A stretch of DNA of 64,000 bases from Paenibacillus crassostreae (GTDB lineage: Bacteria; Bacillota; Bacilli; Paenibacillales; Paenibacillaceae), in assembly GCF_001857945.1 (NCBI RefSeq), contig NZ_CP017770.1, positions 2,232,001-2,296,000 of the forward strand, given 5' to 3'. The notes under the pieces were generated by a model. The model was not told where the DNA came from, searched no databases, and saw only the letters and a list, made by a program, of their open reading frames with translations. This document shows positions 27,065 to 35,032 of the stretch, in pieces (position 1 is the stretch's first letter; each line of letters begins with the position of its first letter). The position numbers and the translations under genes were made by a program.

Positions 27065-27102
27065 GGGGTAGCGTCAGGAAAATGCGGATTTACAACGTTA
27101 AG
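27065..27102 (+). repeat. Second Tn3-type 38-bp end, Tn1546-like, facing right
   Basis: GGGGTAGCGTCAGGAAAATG, then CGGATTTACAACGTTAAG. It differs from the outer repeats and, from memory, matches the terminal repeat of Tn1546-group elements almost exactly. It abuts the truncated tnpA. I did not find a matching partner end further right, so the nested element seems incomplete. Confidence 0.75.
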
Positions 27103-27210
27103 GATTTTAAAAGATAAAAATAGCTTAATTCCTCAGTATTTTAGTGAGAAATTAAGCTTTTGATTTTCAACAAATGCGCCCGTTTGACCAATAGAAAATT
27201 TGATTGTTTC

Positions 27211-28272
27211 TTACCTTGGTTTTGTAGCGTCTGTTTTTTTTCGTATTGAGAGCCATTTTCCATAAGTTCCGCATCGCCAAAGCCATTCTAACGGACCGTA
27301 TTTAAAATATCTAAGCCAATATGAAGAGGTAATGATTTGCGCTATCACTACCAGTAAACACGTAATTGTTGCAGTCATGTATGGAACTACTGTTTCATCA
27401 ACTGGAATAAACATCGCTATGATAACCAAGATAACGGATTGACCAATGTAATTTGTAAACGCCATTCGTCCGAATGCATTTAATGGTGATAACAATTTCC
27501 TTACTAAAGGTTCAAGCAGGACAAGAACACTGACGTAAAAAACAGAGAAAAACGGGGCAAATGCTAAGGACAAGTCTGCGAAGTCATAAAAAGCACGATT
27601 AGATACCATTTGTGATTCGGTTAGTTCAATACCCTCCATATAAGTTACTAATCCATCGTCAGGTGCTTTTTGCCAGAGAAAAGCGACTGTAATACTAGTT
27701 GCAACAAATGAAAGAACAGCAACCAGCATCCATTTTTTTCGGTTTTTCACGTAAGATTCAAATACACGATATTGTCCAAACGCTAGACCCAGCATCATTA
27801 AAGGAAAAGTTAGAAACATTTTCGCTCCGAAGATACTCCCTATTATAACCCCTGCTATTCCCACTATAAGATTAACCTGTTTTGGAACCTTGTTAAGGAA
27901 AAGAATAGGTATTCCTAGAATTGCATAAATCAACAGTGCTTCACCAGGGTTTATTAACTGATGTAATATTCCCACTGCAAATAAAATCAACATACGCCGA
28001 ACAAAAAGGGCAGATGGACGGTCATTTTTTTCTTTAGACCGTGATAAGAAAATCCAAAGTCCTAATCCAAACAGAAAAGAGAATATGGCATAAAAACGTC
28101 CTTCAACAAAAATATATAATATACGTTGAATCCAAATATCTCCTTGCGTTCCTGATAAATTAACGTTTGATCCCCAAAGAGCGAGCACATTTACGAAAGG
28201 AAGCCCAATCAGGGCAAACCCTCTAATTAAATCAATGACATTAATTCGCTTTTTATTTATTGTTGGTTCCAT
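27211..28272 (-). CDS. DUF418 (YeiB/YxaH-like) membrane protein
   Basis: A 353-residue integral membrane protein with about nine to ten hydrophobic segments. It has the family opening INVIDLIRGFALIGLPFVNV and the conserved C-terminal region (FGRMAFTNYIGQSV, LEWLWRCGTYGKW). The biochemical function of DUF418 proteins is not established. It lies inside the transposon directly downstream of the BceB-type permease, on the same strand, so it travels with the resistance module and may modify or protect the envelope. That role is inference. Confidence 0.82.
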   Translation of the reverse strand: MEPTINKKRINVIDLIRGFALIGLPFVNVLALWGSNVNLSGTQGDIWIQRILYIFVEGRFYAIFSFLFGLGLWIFLSRSKEKNDRPSALFVRRMLILFAVGILHQLINPGEALLIYAILGIPILFLNKVPKQVNLIVGIAGVIIGSIFGAKMFLTFPLMMLGLAFGQYRVFESYVKNRKKWMLVAVLSFVATSITVAFLWQKAPDDGLVTYMEGIELTESQMVSNRAFYDFADLSLAFAPFFSVFYVSVLVLLEPLVRKLLSPLNAFGRMAFTNYIGQSVILVIIAMFIPVDETVVPYMTATITCLLVVIAQIITSSYWLRYFKYGPLEWLWRCGTYGKWLSIRKKTDATKPR

Positions 28273-28561
28273 TATATTTTACCTCTTTCTTGTACCAATG
28301 AAATGAATGTTGCTAATCCTAAATAATTGTCATCCAAAACTATATTGTTAAGTAAACTAATAAACATCATCAATATAAGTGACTATATAAGCCATAAATA
28401 GCTCTATATGCTTTTGGGAGGCCTTGCATATCTGTGCTTTTTCCCATAAACATATTGTGTGTACTGTGAATACTTTATCAAAGGATGCATCTCAAATATC
28501 TTTAATCCGACCATAAATTAAATATAAATCATTTACATTTGAAAACCATGTTCCTTAAAGT

Positions 28562-30418
28562 TCAATCATGATCGTCCATAAGTTTGTTTATATAGCTTCT
28601 CTGAATGATGAAAAAGCTTATAATAAATAGTATTATAAATACCGCTACACCGAATGTCGTCATCTGAAAAAATGTCATTGAAATAAAATTACGCATACTA
28701 AACATCGCTGTAAATAAAATGATAGATGCGAATGTAAATGGGATAAAAATTAAAATGGCTAGCTCTTTCCTAACAACAGAAGCTAATTCTTTAATAGAAA
28801 GACCGATTTTGCGAATACCTGCATATTTTTCCTTCTCCCCTTCAAGTGTTGTTTGCAAGTAAAAATAAAGTATACTCATCGCAGCACTCAAAAATATCAG
28901 ACTTAGCATAAATCCAATAAAGAAGATGATACTCTTCACTGACTTCTCTGCCTCATATAAATCAATTTTTGAAGCAATTAAATGAACATTATAGTCTAAA
29001 GGAACCTTTGAAGAAATCGTCTCAATAACATCCGTTTTTTCTTCCCAATTTTCAAGTTCATAAGCAAATACTTTATACACTGGAAAATCGATTGTTTCAT
29101 AAATTACATCAGGGACAACATAATACACATTCTGTATACCTGTTGATAAAATGTTTCGCTCCTCAAGCCCTTTATAGGAGAGCTTACCAAACGGATAATC
29201 ATTTATTAATTCGGTATTCGGAACCGTGCCTTCATTGCCAGCTGCAACATAATACTCATTATCTTCGAGGGTAATATCCTTATGCATACCGAGAGCATTA
29301 TAATCTGAAACGGACATGAACCCGATCCGATTATCCCCATCCGTCTTAAATTCTGAATAATACGCATCATACTTCCCTGATTCAGTAAAGACCTTTTCTA
29401 TCGATGTTATATCTTTTTGCTCATCTTCAATGGTGTTTTCAGGAAGTGAAATGTATTGATAACTATAAGGATATAACTTTTGCGTGTTTTCTTTCACATT
29501 GTAATAAGAACTATAAAGTACACTTGTAAATACAAACACACCAAGTAGCAATAATGTTAATAAATAAATGATGTGTGCATGCGATTTTCCTTTCGCTTTT
29601 AAATTAGATATAAAAAGCATATTTGTTTTTTCAAAATACGATGGTCTTTTTTCTAGAAATAGAATAGCCATAAGTGCCCCTTGCGTCACAATAAAGTAAA
29701 TAGTAATTAACAAACTGATAAACAGTGCTACATAATAAAGCATGCCAAGCGATTCAACCAATTCCATGTTCCATTTCAATAGAGAGAGTAGGAATCCACT
29801 TACAATCAATGATAATACTAACTTCCATGGCGCTCGTACGATTAACTTTTCCTGTGTGACATCTGCCTTTAACAGGTCGACAGCTTCTTCTTTATTAATA
29901 AAACGTGTCATAAATTTAGATACGGCAAAAAATAATATGGCAAAAAGAATAACACTTAATAAGATCGCTTGTACTGGGAAATACATACCAAAACTATCTG
30001 CCTGTAATACTTTCTTAGCAACCATTAAAAATAAGGGGGCAACGATCAGACCAAATGCAATTGCTGTTATAATCGCCGCACCAGCAATTAACATATTTTC
30101 CCTAAAAATCATTTTACGTACTTGCTTCATAGATGCCCCTGTAATCATAAAGATACCTAGGCTTTTTGTCTTCTTCTTTAGAAAAGCATATAAAGAATAG
30201 ATGATAAAAAAGAACGAAAAAATGTACACAATAAAACTGGCAAGCATCATCGCAATGCTTAGTGTACTATCTGTATCCATTTCACCTAACAATGGATGAA
30301 ATGTGATAATGGAAAATAAGAAAAAAACTATAATAGAAAAAACGCTACTTAAAAAATAGGAAATATATGTCCATTTATCACGTAAAATATTCTGTATTAC
30401 GATGTGATTAAAACTCAT
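28562..30418 (-). CDS. BceB-type ABC transporter permease (antimicrobial peptide resistance)
   Basis: A 618-residue FtsX/MacB-like permease with about ten transmembrane segments and a large extracellular domain of roughly 200 residues between the middle helices, the hallmark of BceB/PsdB/VraE proteins. The start is ATG at 30418 (MSFNHIVIQNILRD), with GGTGGG upstream, overlapping the ATPase stop by 11 bases. Such transporters sense and remove peptide antibiotics (bacitracin, lantibiotics) from lipid II-cycle targets and signal to their kinase. The specific drug cannot be read from sequence. Confidence 0.88.
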   Translation of the reverse strand: MSFNHIVIQNILRDKWTYISYFLSSVFSIIVFFLFSIITFHPLLGEMDTDSTLSIAMMLASFIVYIFSFFFIIYSLYAFLKKKTKSLGIFMITGASMKQVRKMIFRENMLIAGAAIITAIAFGLIVAPLFLMVAKKVLQADSFGMYFPVQAILLSVILFAILFFAVSKFMTRFINKEEAVDLLKADVTQEKLIVRAPWKLVLSLIVSGFLLSLLKWNMELVESLGMLYYVALFISLLITIYFIVTQGALMAILFLEKRPSYFEKTNMLFISNLKAKGKSHAHIIYLLTLLLLGVFVFTSVLYSSYYNVKENTQKLYPYSYQYISLPENTIEDEQKDITSIEKVFTESGKYDAYYSEFKTDGDNRIGFMSVSDYNALGMHKDITLEDNEYYVAAGNEGTVPNTELINDYPFGKLSYKGLEERNILSTGIQNVYYVVPDVIYETIDFPVYKVFAYELENWEEKTDVIETISSKVPLDYNVHLIASKIDLYEAEKSVKSIIFFIGFMLSLIFLSAAMSILYFYLQTTLEGEKEKYAGIRKIGLSIKELASVVRKELAILIFIPFTFASIILFTAMFSMRNFISMTFFQMTTFGVAVFIILFIISFFIIQRSYINKLMDDHD

Positions 30419-31169
30419 GCTTCCCACCACCTAGAAACGTAAGTGTGTCCATTATTTCTTGATAAAATTGCTTCTTATTCTCACCACGGTGTATCTCATT
30501 ATAAAGAACACCGTCCTGAATAAAGATAACTCTCTTTGCAAAGCTAGCAACATAGGCATCATGGGTCACCATTAAAATAGCTGTATTAAAATTCTTGTTA
30601 ACTGATTCAAACAATGACATCACGCTGTTTACTGATTTAGAATCCAAGTTTCCAGTAGGCTCATCGGCTAACAATAAACTTGGTTCATGAATAACAGCTC
30701 TAGCAATGGCCACACGTTGCTTCTGTCCACCTGATATTTCAAATGTACGTTTCTTTACTATTTCTTCAATCCCTAAAAACGCTACAACTTTCGTTAAACG
30801 CTGCCTCATTTCTTCTGCATTTACGGTATCAAGCGTCAATGGTAATAAAATATTCTCTTCTACTGTTAAGGTATGAACGAGGTTAAAGTCTTGAAAAACA
30901 AAACCTAATTCTGTTCGACGAAATTTAGCTAGTTCCTCATCATTTAATTCATATGGGTTTTGTGAATTGATGGTAATGGACCCATTTGTAGGTCGATCGA
31001 TTGTAGAAATGCAGTTAAGAAATGTTGTTTTCCCACTGCCAGATGGGCCCATCACCGCAACAAATTCATTCTTACCTAAATGAAAATCAATCCCTTTTAA
31101 TGCTTTATATGTGATTTCCCCCGTATATTCCTTTTGAAGTTGATCGACATTTAAAAGTATATCTGACAT
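30408..31169 (-). CDS. BceA-type ABC transporter ATPase
   Basis: A 253-residue ATPase of the LolD/MacB-like class. Walker A is GPSGSGKT, the Q-loop lies in FVFQDFNLV, the signature is SGGQKQRVAIA, and Walker B is LLLADEPTGNLD. It overlaps the permease gene and follows the kinase gene after a 119-base gap. That gap contains a terminator and direct-repeat operator candidates, so this gene probably has its own inducible promoter controlled by the adjacent response regulator. Confidence 0.92.
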   Translation of the reverse strand: MSDILLNVDQLQKEYTGEITYKALKGIDFHLGKNEFVAVMGPSGSGKTTFLNCISTIDRPTNGSITINSQNPYELNDEELAKFRRTELGFVFQDFNLVHTLTVEENILLPLTLDTVNAEEMRQRLTKVVAFLGIEEIVKKRTFEISGGQKQRVAIARAVIHEPSLLLADEPTGNLDSKSVNSVMSLFESVNKNFNTAILMVTHDAYVASFAKRVIFIQDGVLYNEIHRGENKKQFYQEIMDTLTFLGGGKHEF

Positions 31170-31244
31170 CAGCTCTCCACTCCTTTATATTCTTTTATTA
31201 CTTTTTAGTATAACCACCCCCTTCTACTCATAAAATCTTTGAAC

Positions 31245-31262
31245 ATGACAGCAATATGACAG
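31245..31262 (-). promoter_or_regulatory. Tandem direct repeats upstream of the BceA-type gene
   Basis: ATGACAG occurs at 31245-31251 and 31256-31262, exactly 11 bases apart. That is the spacing at which OmpR-family regulators bind one face of the helix. It lies 76 bases before the ATPase start. Recognition by the neighbouring BceR-like protein is inferred. Confidence 0.55.
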
Positions 31263-31275
31263 AATTGCCATATAC

Positions 31276-31305
31276 AAAAACGGCTACCTTATTTGATAGC
31301 CGTTT
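31276..31305 (-). terminator. Intrinsic terminator at the 3' end of the kinase gene
   Basis: On the minus strand ACGGCTATC and GGTAGCCGT form a stem followed by TTTTTG. It overlaps the last codons of the kinase gene and separates the two-component genes from the transporter genes. Confidence 0.75.
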
Positions 31306-32284
31306 CAGTATTTCCTGAAAAGTCGATTGTGAATATTGTTTCATTATTGGCAGAGTATAGATCGAATGAATGGTTTAAGGTATTGAGAACCTTTTTTACT
31401 AAGTATAGACCAATACCAGTTGCTTCACCTATTGTCCGACCTTTAGAACCTGTGTAAAACAAATCAAAAACACGATTTATTTCACTTGTAGGTATCGTTT
31501 CTCCTTTATTGCGGATAAACAACTGTCCATTTTCATAATTAACTAATACGATGGACTCCCTCTTACCATATTTGACGGCGTTATTTAGCAACTGGTACAC
31601 AACAACCTTGAGCCATTTACGGTCAGAATAAATCGTTATGTTTTCTTCTATTGTAATTTTAGGATATATTTCATTCTCGATAAAGTAATCTTTTAAATCG
31701 TTAACAACTTCCTGTACAATATCCTTTAATGTAATTGGTTCTATCTTTAGATCCACTAATATTTTTGTAGACCGACTATACATTAACAACTGATTTAAAG
31801 CGAAATTCAACATGTTACATTCTTTTTTTACTTTTTGCCATTCAAGAAATAACCTTGGTTCATTTGACTGATTTGATTGAATAAGCAATTGGATAACAGA
31901 AAGAGGCGTTTTCATTTGATGAACAGCTTGAGAAATCATCAATTGCTGTTCTTGTAAGAAATCCTTATGTTCTTCATCCTTTGAAAGAAGAGATGAAAGA
32001 ATTGACCTCAATTGGTCTGCATATGCTTTTTCAATTGGAGCGTTTGGCTGATGAATTAGAAATTCGTCTATATCTATACTTTCTTTCTCAATATGCATAT
32101 AGAATTTTTTCCGGCGTACGTAACGAACAAAGAGCAGAATGGCTAGTAAGATAATAGATAAAAATATAAAGTATCCATAATGATTTTCAAACCCATCTAA
32201 TCGATGAATAACTATCGGTAGAGTAATAAACGTAATGATATAAAGGATAATAAAACTCAGATGATCCCGTAAAAATAATTTCAT
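31289..32284 (-). CDS. BceS-type intramembrane-sensing histidine kinase
   Basis: A 331-residue kinase. It has two closely spaced N-terminal transmembrane helices and almost no extracellular loop (about residues 10-55), so it senses through its transporter partner and not by direct ligand binding. The phospho-acceptor His is in VHQMKTPLSVIQLL. The ATPase domain shows LLNNAVKYGK (N box) and GIGLYLVKKV (G box). It overlaps the response regulator gene by four bases. Confidence 0.9.
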   Translation of the reverse strand: MKLFLRDHLSFIILYIITFITLPIVIHRLDGFENHYGYFIFLSIILLAILLFVRYVRRKKFYMHIEKESIDIDEFLIHQPNAPIEKAYADQLRSILSSLLSKDEEHKDFLQEQQLMISQAVHQMKTPLSVIQLLIQSNQSNEPRLFLEWQKVKKECNMLNFALNQLLMYSRSTKILVDLKIEPITLKDIVQEVVNDLKDYFIENEIYPKITIEENITIYSDRKWLKVVVYQLLNNAVKYGKRESIVLVNYENGQLFIRNKGETIPTSEINRVFDLFYTGSKGRTIGEATGIGLYLVKKVLNTLNHSFDLYSANNETIFTIDFSGNTETAIK

Positions 32285-32973
32285 AATCTCTTCTCCGTTA
32301 ATTGATAGCCAATTCCTCGAATAGTCGTAATTTCTAAAGAAGAAAAAATAACTTCTAATTTTTTACGCAACCTGACGATATTTACCGTCAGTGTATTCTC
32401 CTCGACAAACGTCTCGTCATCCCAAATGGCTGAAAGTAACTGTTGTCTTGTTATAACTTTGGGAAAAGCTTCAAAAAGCATTGTACAGAGTTGGAGTTCC
32501 TTTGCCGTCAACAGCTCCTCCTGCCCGGGTGACGATAATCGAACAGCGTCTATATTTAAAGTTGTGTTTCCTCTTTTTAAAGTTCGGGTGTTTGAAACAT
32601 TTGCATATTCACCGTATATCCGACGAATTTGTCCATTTATTTTCGCAAGTACTACGTCAAGTGAAAAGGGTTTTGTAATGAAATCATCCGCCCCATTTTC
32701 AATGCCGTACACTTGATCTAATTCACCCACACGAGCGGAAAGAATCAAAATAGGACAATTTGACACGCGTCTTATTTTACGGGACCAATAATATCCATCA
32801 AAGGCAGGGAGATTAATGTCCATTATGACAAGATGCGGCCCTACATCTTGAAAAACTTCAAGAACCTTGTCAAAGTCGACTACAACGTGACAATGGTAGC
32901 CATACTTTTCAAGATGGTCTTTTATTGCATTAGCAATATTCATTTCATCTTCGACAATCAATATTTTATACAT
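32281..32973 (-). CDS. BceR-type OmpR-family response regulator
   Basis: A 230-residue regulator. The receiver has its acidic pair in LIVEDEMN, phospho-Asp in LVIMDINLPAFDG and Lys in FITKPF. The C-terminal winged helix ends TTIRGIGYQL. It is the first gene of the regulatory pair and overlaps the kinase start. It likely activates the downstream transporter through the direct repeats at 31245. Confidence 0.92.
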   Translation of the reverse strand: MYKILIVEDEMNIANAIKDHLEKYGYHCHVVVDFDKVLEVFQDVGPHLVIMDINLPAFDGYYWSRKIRRVSNCPILILSARVGELDQVYGIENGADDFITKPFSLDVVLAKINGQIRRIYGEYANVSNTRTLKRGNTTLNIDAVRLSSPGQEELLTAKELQLCTMLFEAFPKVITRQQLLSAIWDDETFVEENTLTVNIVRLRKKLEVIFSSLEITTIRGIGYQLTEKRL

Positions 32974-33413
32974 CGAATCCTCCTGTTTTATTATTAACTA
33001 TATTCTCCTATATCTCCTATACCTATAATAGGATGAATAAAAGTATAAATAAGAATCAAAAAAAAATAAATTACTTTTTGTCTTTTGTACAAAAGACCTT
33101 ACTTTATATAGTGGCCTAAAAATCACCATTATTGATTAAGTGTCGTTGTAACTCTACATATAATTTCATATACAAAACCACTTTATGTTTTGTATTACTC
33201 TACAATCTGGCCCGATTGCGGAAGATTCTATTTAAAATCCACTTTATTAGTTGCTTATCAGACTTTTTTCTCCTTATCCAATTGTCTTGGTCATACTCCC
33301 ATGAAAATTAAATCTGCAGTTACTGTAAAAAGGCAAACGTAAATAAGACGCGGTTCATTCATTTTTTTGAAGGTCACAGCACCTGAGATAAGGGATATTG
33401 GTATATTAATGAA
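32974..33413. other. Noncoding stretch between the response regulator gene and IS110
   Basis: An A/T-rich 440-base gap. It should contain the promoter of the two-component genes (minus strand) and the right end of the IS110 element. I could not fix the IS boundary and see no coding potential. Confidence 0.4.
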
Positions 33414-34631
33414 TTAAGAAACTTCTGCAATAGTTACAGAATAACCTAAGTTTTCTAGTCGTCGAACTGCGTATTTCACAATAGATTGTTGCTTCTGTTT
33501 GTCAAAATAATCTTCGCCCAGGTATACATACATTTCTTCACGTGTTAACAGATAGTAGGCTATTCTCAACATAGCATGCGCGACAGAGATCGCTGCCCGT
33601 TTCCTTCCTTTTCGCGCTGCGGTTCGTCTATACATGGCACCTAGATAGTTCTTTGACGCTGCAACAGAATGAGCTGCTTCAACTAAGGCGGACTTCAGAT
33701 ATTTGTTTCCATTTTTAGCTTTAGCAGATTTTCTCTTTCCTGCACTTTCGTTATGCCCAGGTACAAGTCCAGCCCATGAGCATAAATGCTCAGCACTGGG
33801 AAACTGCTTCTTAATATTGGTTCCAATTTCCGCTAAGATTTGTTCTGCCATTCGAGTGGCTATCCCAGGAATTGAATCTAAACGTTCGACATCGTCATGA
33901 AAAGGGACTACTCTCGTAGCGACTTCCTGATCTAAAATCACGATCTGGTCACTTAAAAAATCAATGTGAGTTAAAATGGTCTTAATCATCAGCCGTTGGT
34001 GAGGGTTTACATAACCTTGAAGAGCAAGTGCGAGCTCATCCTTTTTACGTTTCTTGGTGCGTCTAGCGAAGTTCGCTAGTTTCTCAGGATCATCTTCACC
34101 ATCAGCAATGGCACGGAGCATGTCGCGAGAGGAGACGCCCATAATATCAAAAACAACAGAACTGAGTTTAATATTAGCTCCTTCTAATACTTTTTGAATT
34201 CGATTATGTTGTCTAGCCCTTTCTTCAATGATACTACGACGATACCGAACAAGTTCTCGAAGTTCCCGTTGATTTCGGTCTGGAATGAAACTTGCTTTAA
34301 GTAATCCATGACGTAGGAGCTTTGCAATCCATTCCGAATCTTTGATATCCGTCTTACGTCCAGGCAATGCTTTCATATGCTGAGCATTTACCACTAAGAA
34401 TTCAATTCCTTCAGCTTCAAGTAAATTAACAATAGGCTTCCAAAATACGCCGGTGCTTTCCATAGCAACGTGAGTACACTCATGCTGTTTAATCCAGTCA
34501 ATTAATTGTAATAAAAACTCCGTTTTAGTTGAAAACGTTTGAATCTCCTTTCCCTTCGACGTTAGAATACATGCTGTAATGTTATCCTTATGAATATCCA
34601 TACCACATGCTCGTTCAACAACGATTTCCAC
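33414..34631 (-). CDS. IS110-family transposase (bridge-RNA type recombinase)
   Basis: A 405-residue DEDD recombinase. The RuvC-like acidic set is Asp12 (GMDIHKDN), Glu58 (VAMESTGVFW) and Asp95/Asp98 (RKTDIKDSEW). The C-terminal Transposase_20 domain carries LDSIPGIATRMAEQIL, then WAGLVPGHNESAGKRKS with the Ser region typical of the family. The start is GTG at 34631. It looks full length. IS110 enzymes are guided by a noncoding RNA from the element's own end. The long noncoding stretch upstream (34635-34905) is the candidate. It lies inside the Tn3-family element. Confidence 0.93.
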   Translation of the reverse strand: MEIVVERACGMDIHKDNITACILTSKGKEIQTFSTKTEFLLQLIDWIKQHECTHVAMESTGVFWKPIVNLLEAEGIEFLVVNAQHMKALPGRKTDIKDSEWIAKLLRHGLLKASFIPDRNQRELRELVRYRRSIIEERARQHNRIQKVLEGANIKLSSVVFDIMGVSSRDMLRAIADGEDDPEKLANFARRTKKRKKDELALALQGYVNPHQRLMIKTILTHIDFLSDQIVILDQEVATRVVPFHDDVERLDSIPGIATRMAEQILAEIGTNIKKQFPSAEHLCSWAGLVPGHNESAGKRKSAKAKNGNKYLKSALVEAAHSVAASKNYLGAMYRRTAARKGRKRAAISVAHAMLRIAYYLLTREEMYVYLGEDYFDKQKQQSIVKYAVRRLENLGYSVTIAEVS

Positions 34632-34634
34632 CTT

Positions 34635-34905
34635 AAAAATATCCTCTCTATGGCTAAATTAGGTAAGAGGCTGGTGCAACAATCAGAGTAGGATTAATCT
34701 CCCATGAGTGCTTCCCATTAGGGAGCGACAATCTGTGATGCACCGTGATCGTTGGAGTCAGACTAACGGATGGGCTCTAAGGCACCATAGTTGATCGACC
34801 TTCCTCTCCCAGCCATAGTAGCAGTATAGACAGATTTGTAGTCCCATTTTCATCATCTGTGGTGCGGCGCTTGCGCTGCATGCATGACTAACAGAGGCTT
34901 CAGCT
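34635..34905 (-). ncRNA. Candidate IS110 bridge RNA region
   Basis: About 270 bases without an ORF precede the IS110 transposase, as expected for the IS110 group, where the bridge RNA lies between the left end and the transposase start. Minus-strand hairpins include GCGC/GCGC in CAGCGCAAGCGCCG and CTCCC ... GGGAG around 34700-34727. Loop sequences and exact ends are not assigned. Confidence 0.5.
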
Positions 34906-34917
34906 TAACAAGCCAAA

Positions 34918-34959
34918 TAAAAAGTCAGTTCCTTAGCGTGCTGGAATCCGACTTTTTTA
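34918..34959. other. Subterminal stem-loop, right end of the transposon
   Basis: AAAAAGTC(AG)TTCC pairs with GGAA(TCC)GACTTTTTT, with CTTAGCGTG in the loop. It mirrors the left-end stem-loop at 26199-26231 in position and loop motif. It is also terminator-like, with a T-run toward arsM. Confidence 0.55.
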
Positions 34960-34971
34960 GGTTGAAATTTG

Positions 34972-35009
34972 CTTAGCGTACAAAATTTCCGAAATGTTGG
35001 CTGTACCCC
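34972..35009 (-). repeat. Right 38-bp terminal inverted repeat of the Tn3-family element
   Basis: The reverse complement starts GGGGTACAGCCAACATTTCG and ends TTGTACGCTAAG. It is followed by ACATT at 35010-35014, the duplicated target. Confidence 0.92.
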
Positions 35010-35014
35010 ACATT
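35010..35014 (+). repeat. Target-site duplication (right), ACATT
   Basis: A second copy of the 5-bp target, immediately outside the right end. The pre-insertion sequence would read CCCCACATTGGGAAAGG. Confidence 0.9.
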
Positions 35015-35032
35015 GGGAAAGGATGATTGTTT

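Larger units (their letters stand above)
26142..35009. mobile_element. Tn3-family transposon with peptide-antibiotic resistance cargo (8,868 bp)
   Basis: It is bounded by 38-bp inverted repeats (26142-26179 and 34972-35009, two mismatches) beginning GGGGTACAGCCAACATTTCG and ending ACG(T/C)TAAG, with an ACATT duplication outside. Inside are a truncated, frameshifted tnpA, a DUF418 gene, a BceAB-type permease and ATPase, a BceRS-type two-component pair and an IS110 transposase. No resolvase gene is visible. The interior looks more A/T-rich than its surroundings. It separates the MarR gene from arsM. With tnpA decayed it would need a transposase in trans. Confidence 0.9.
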
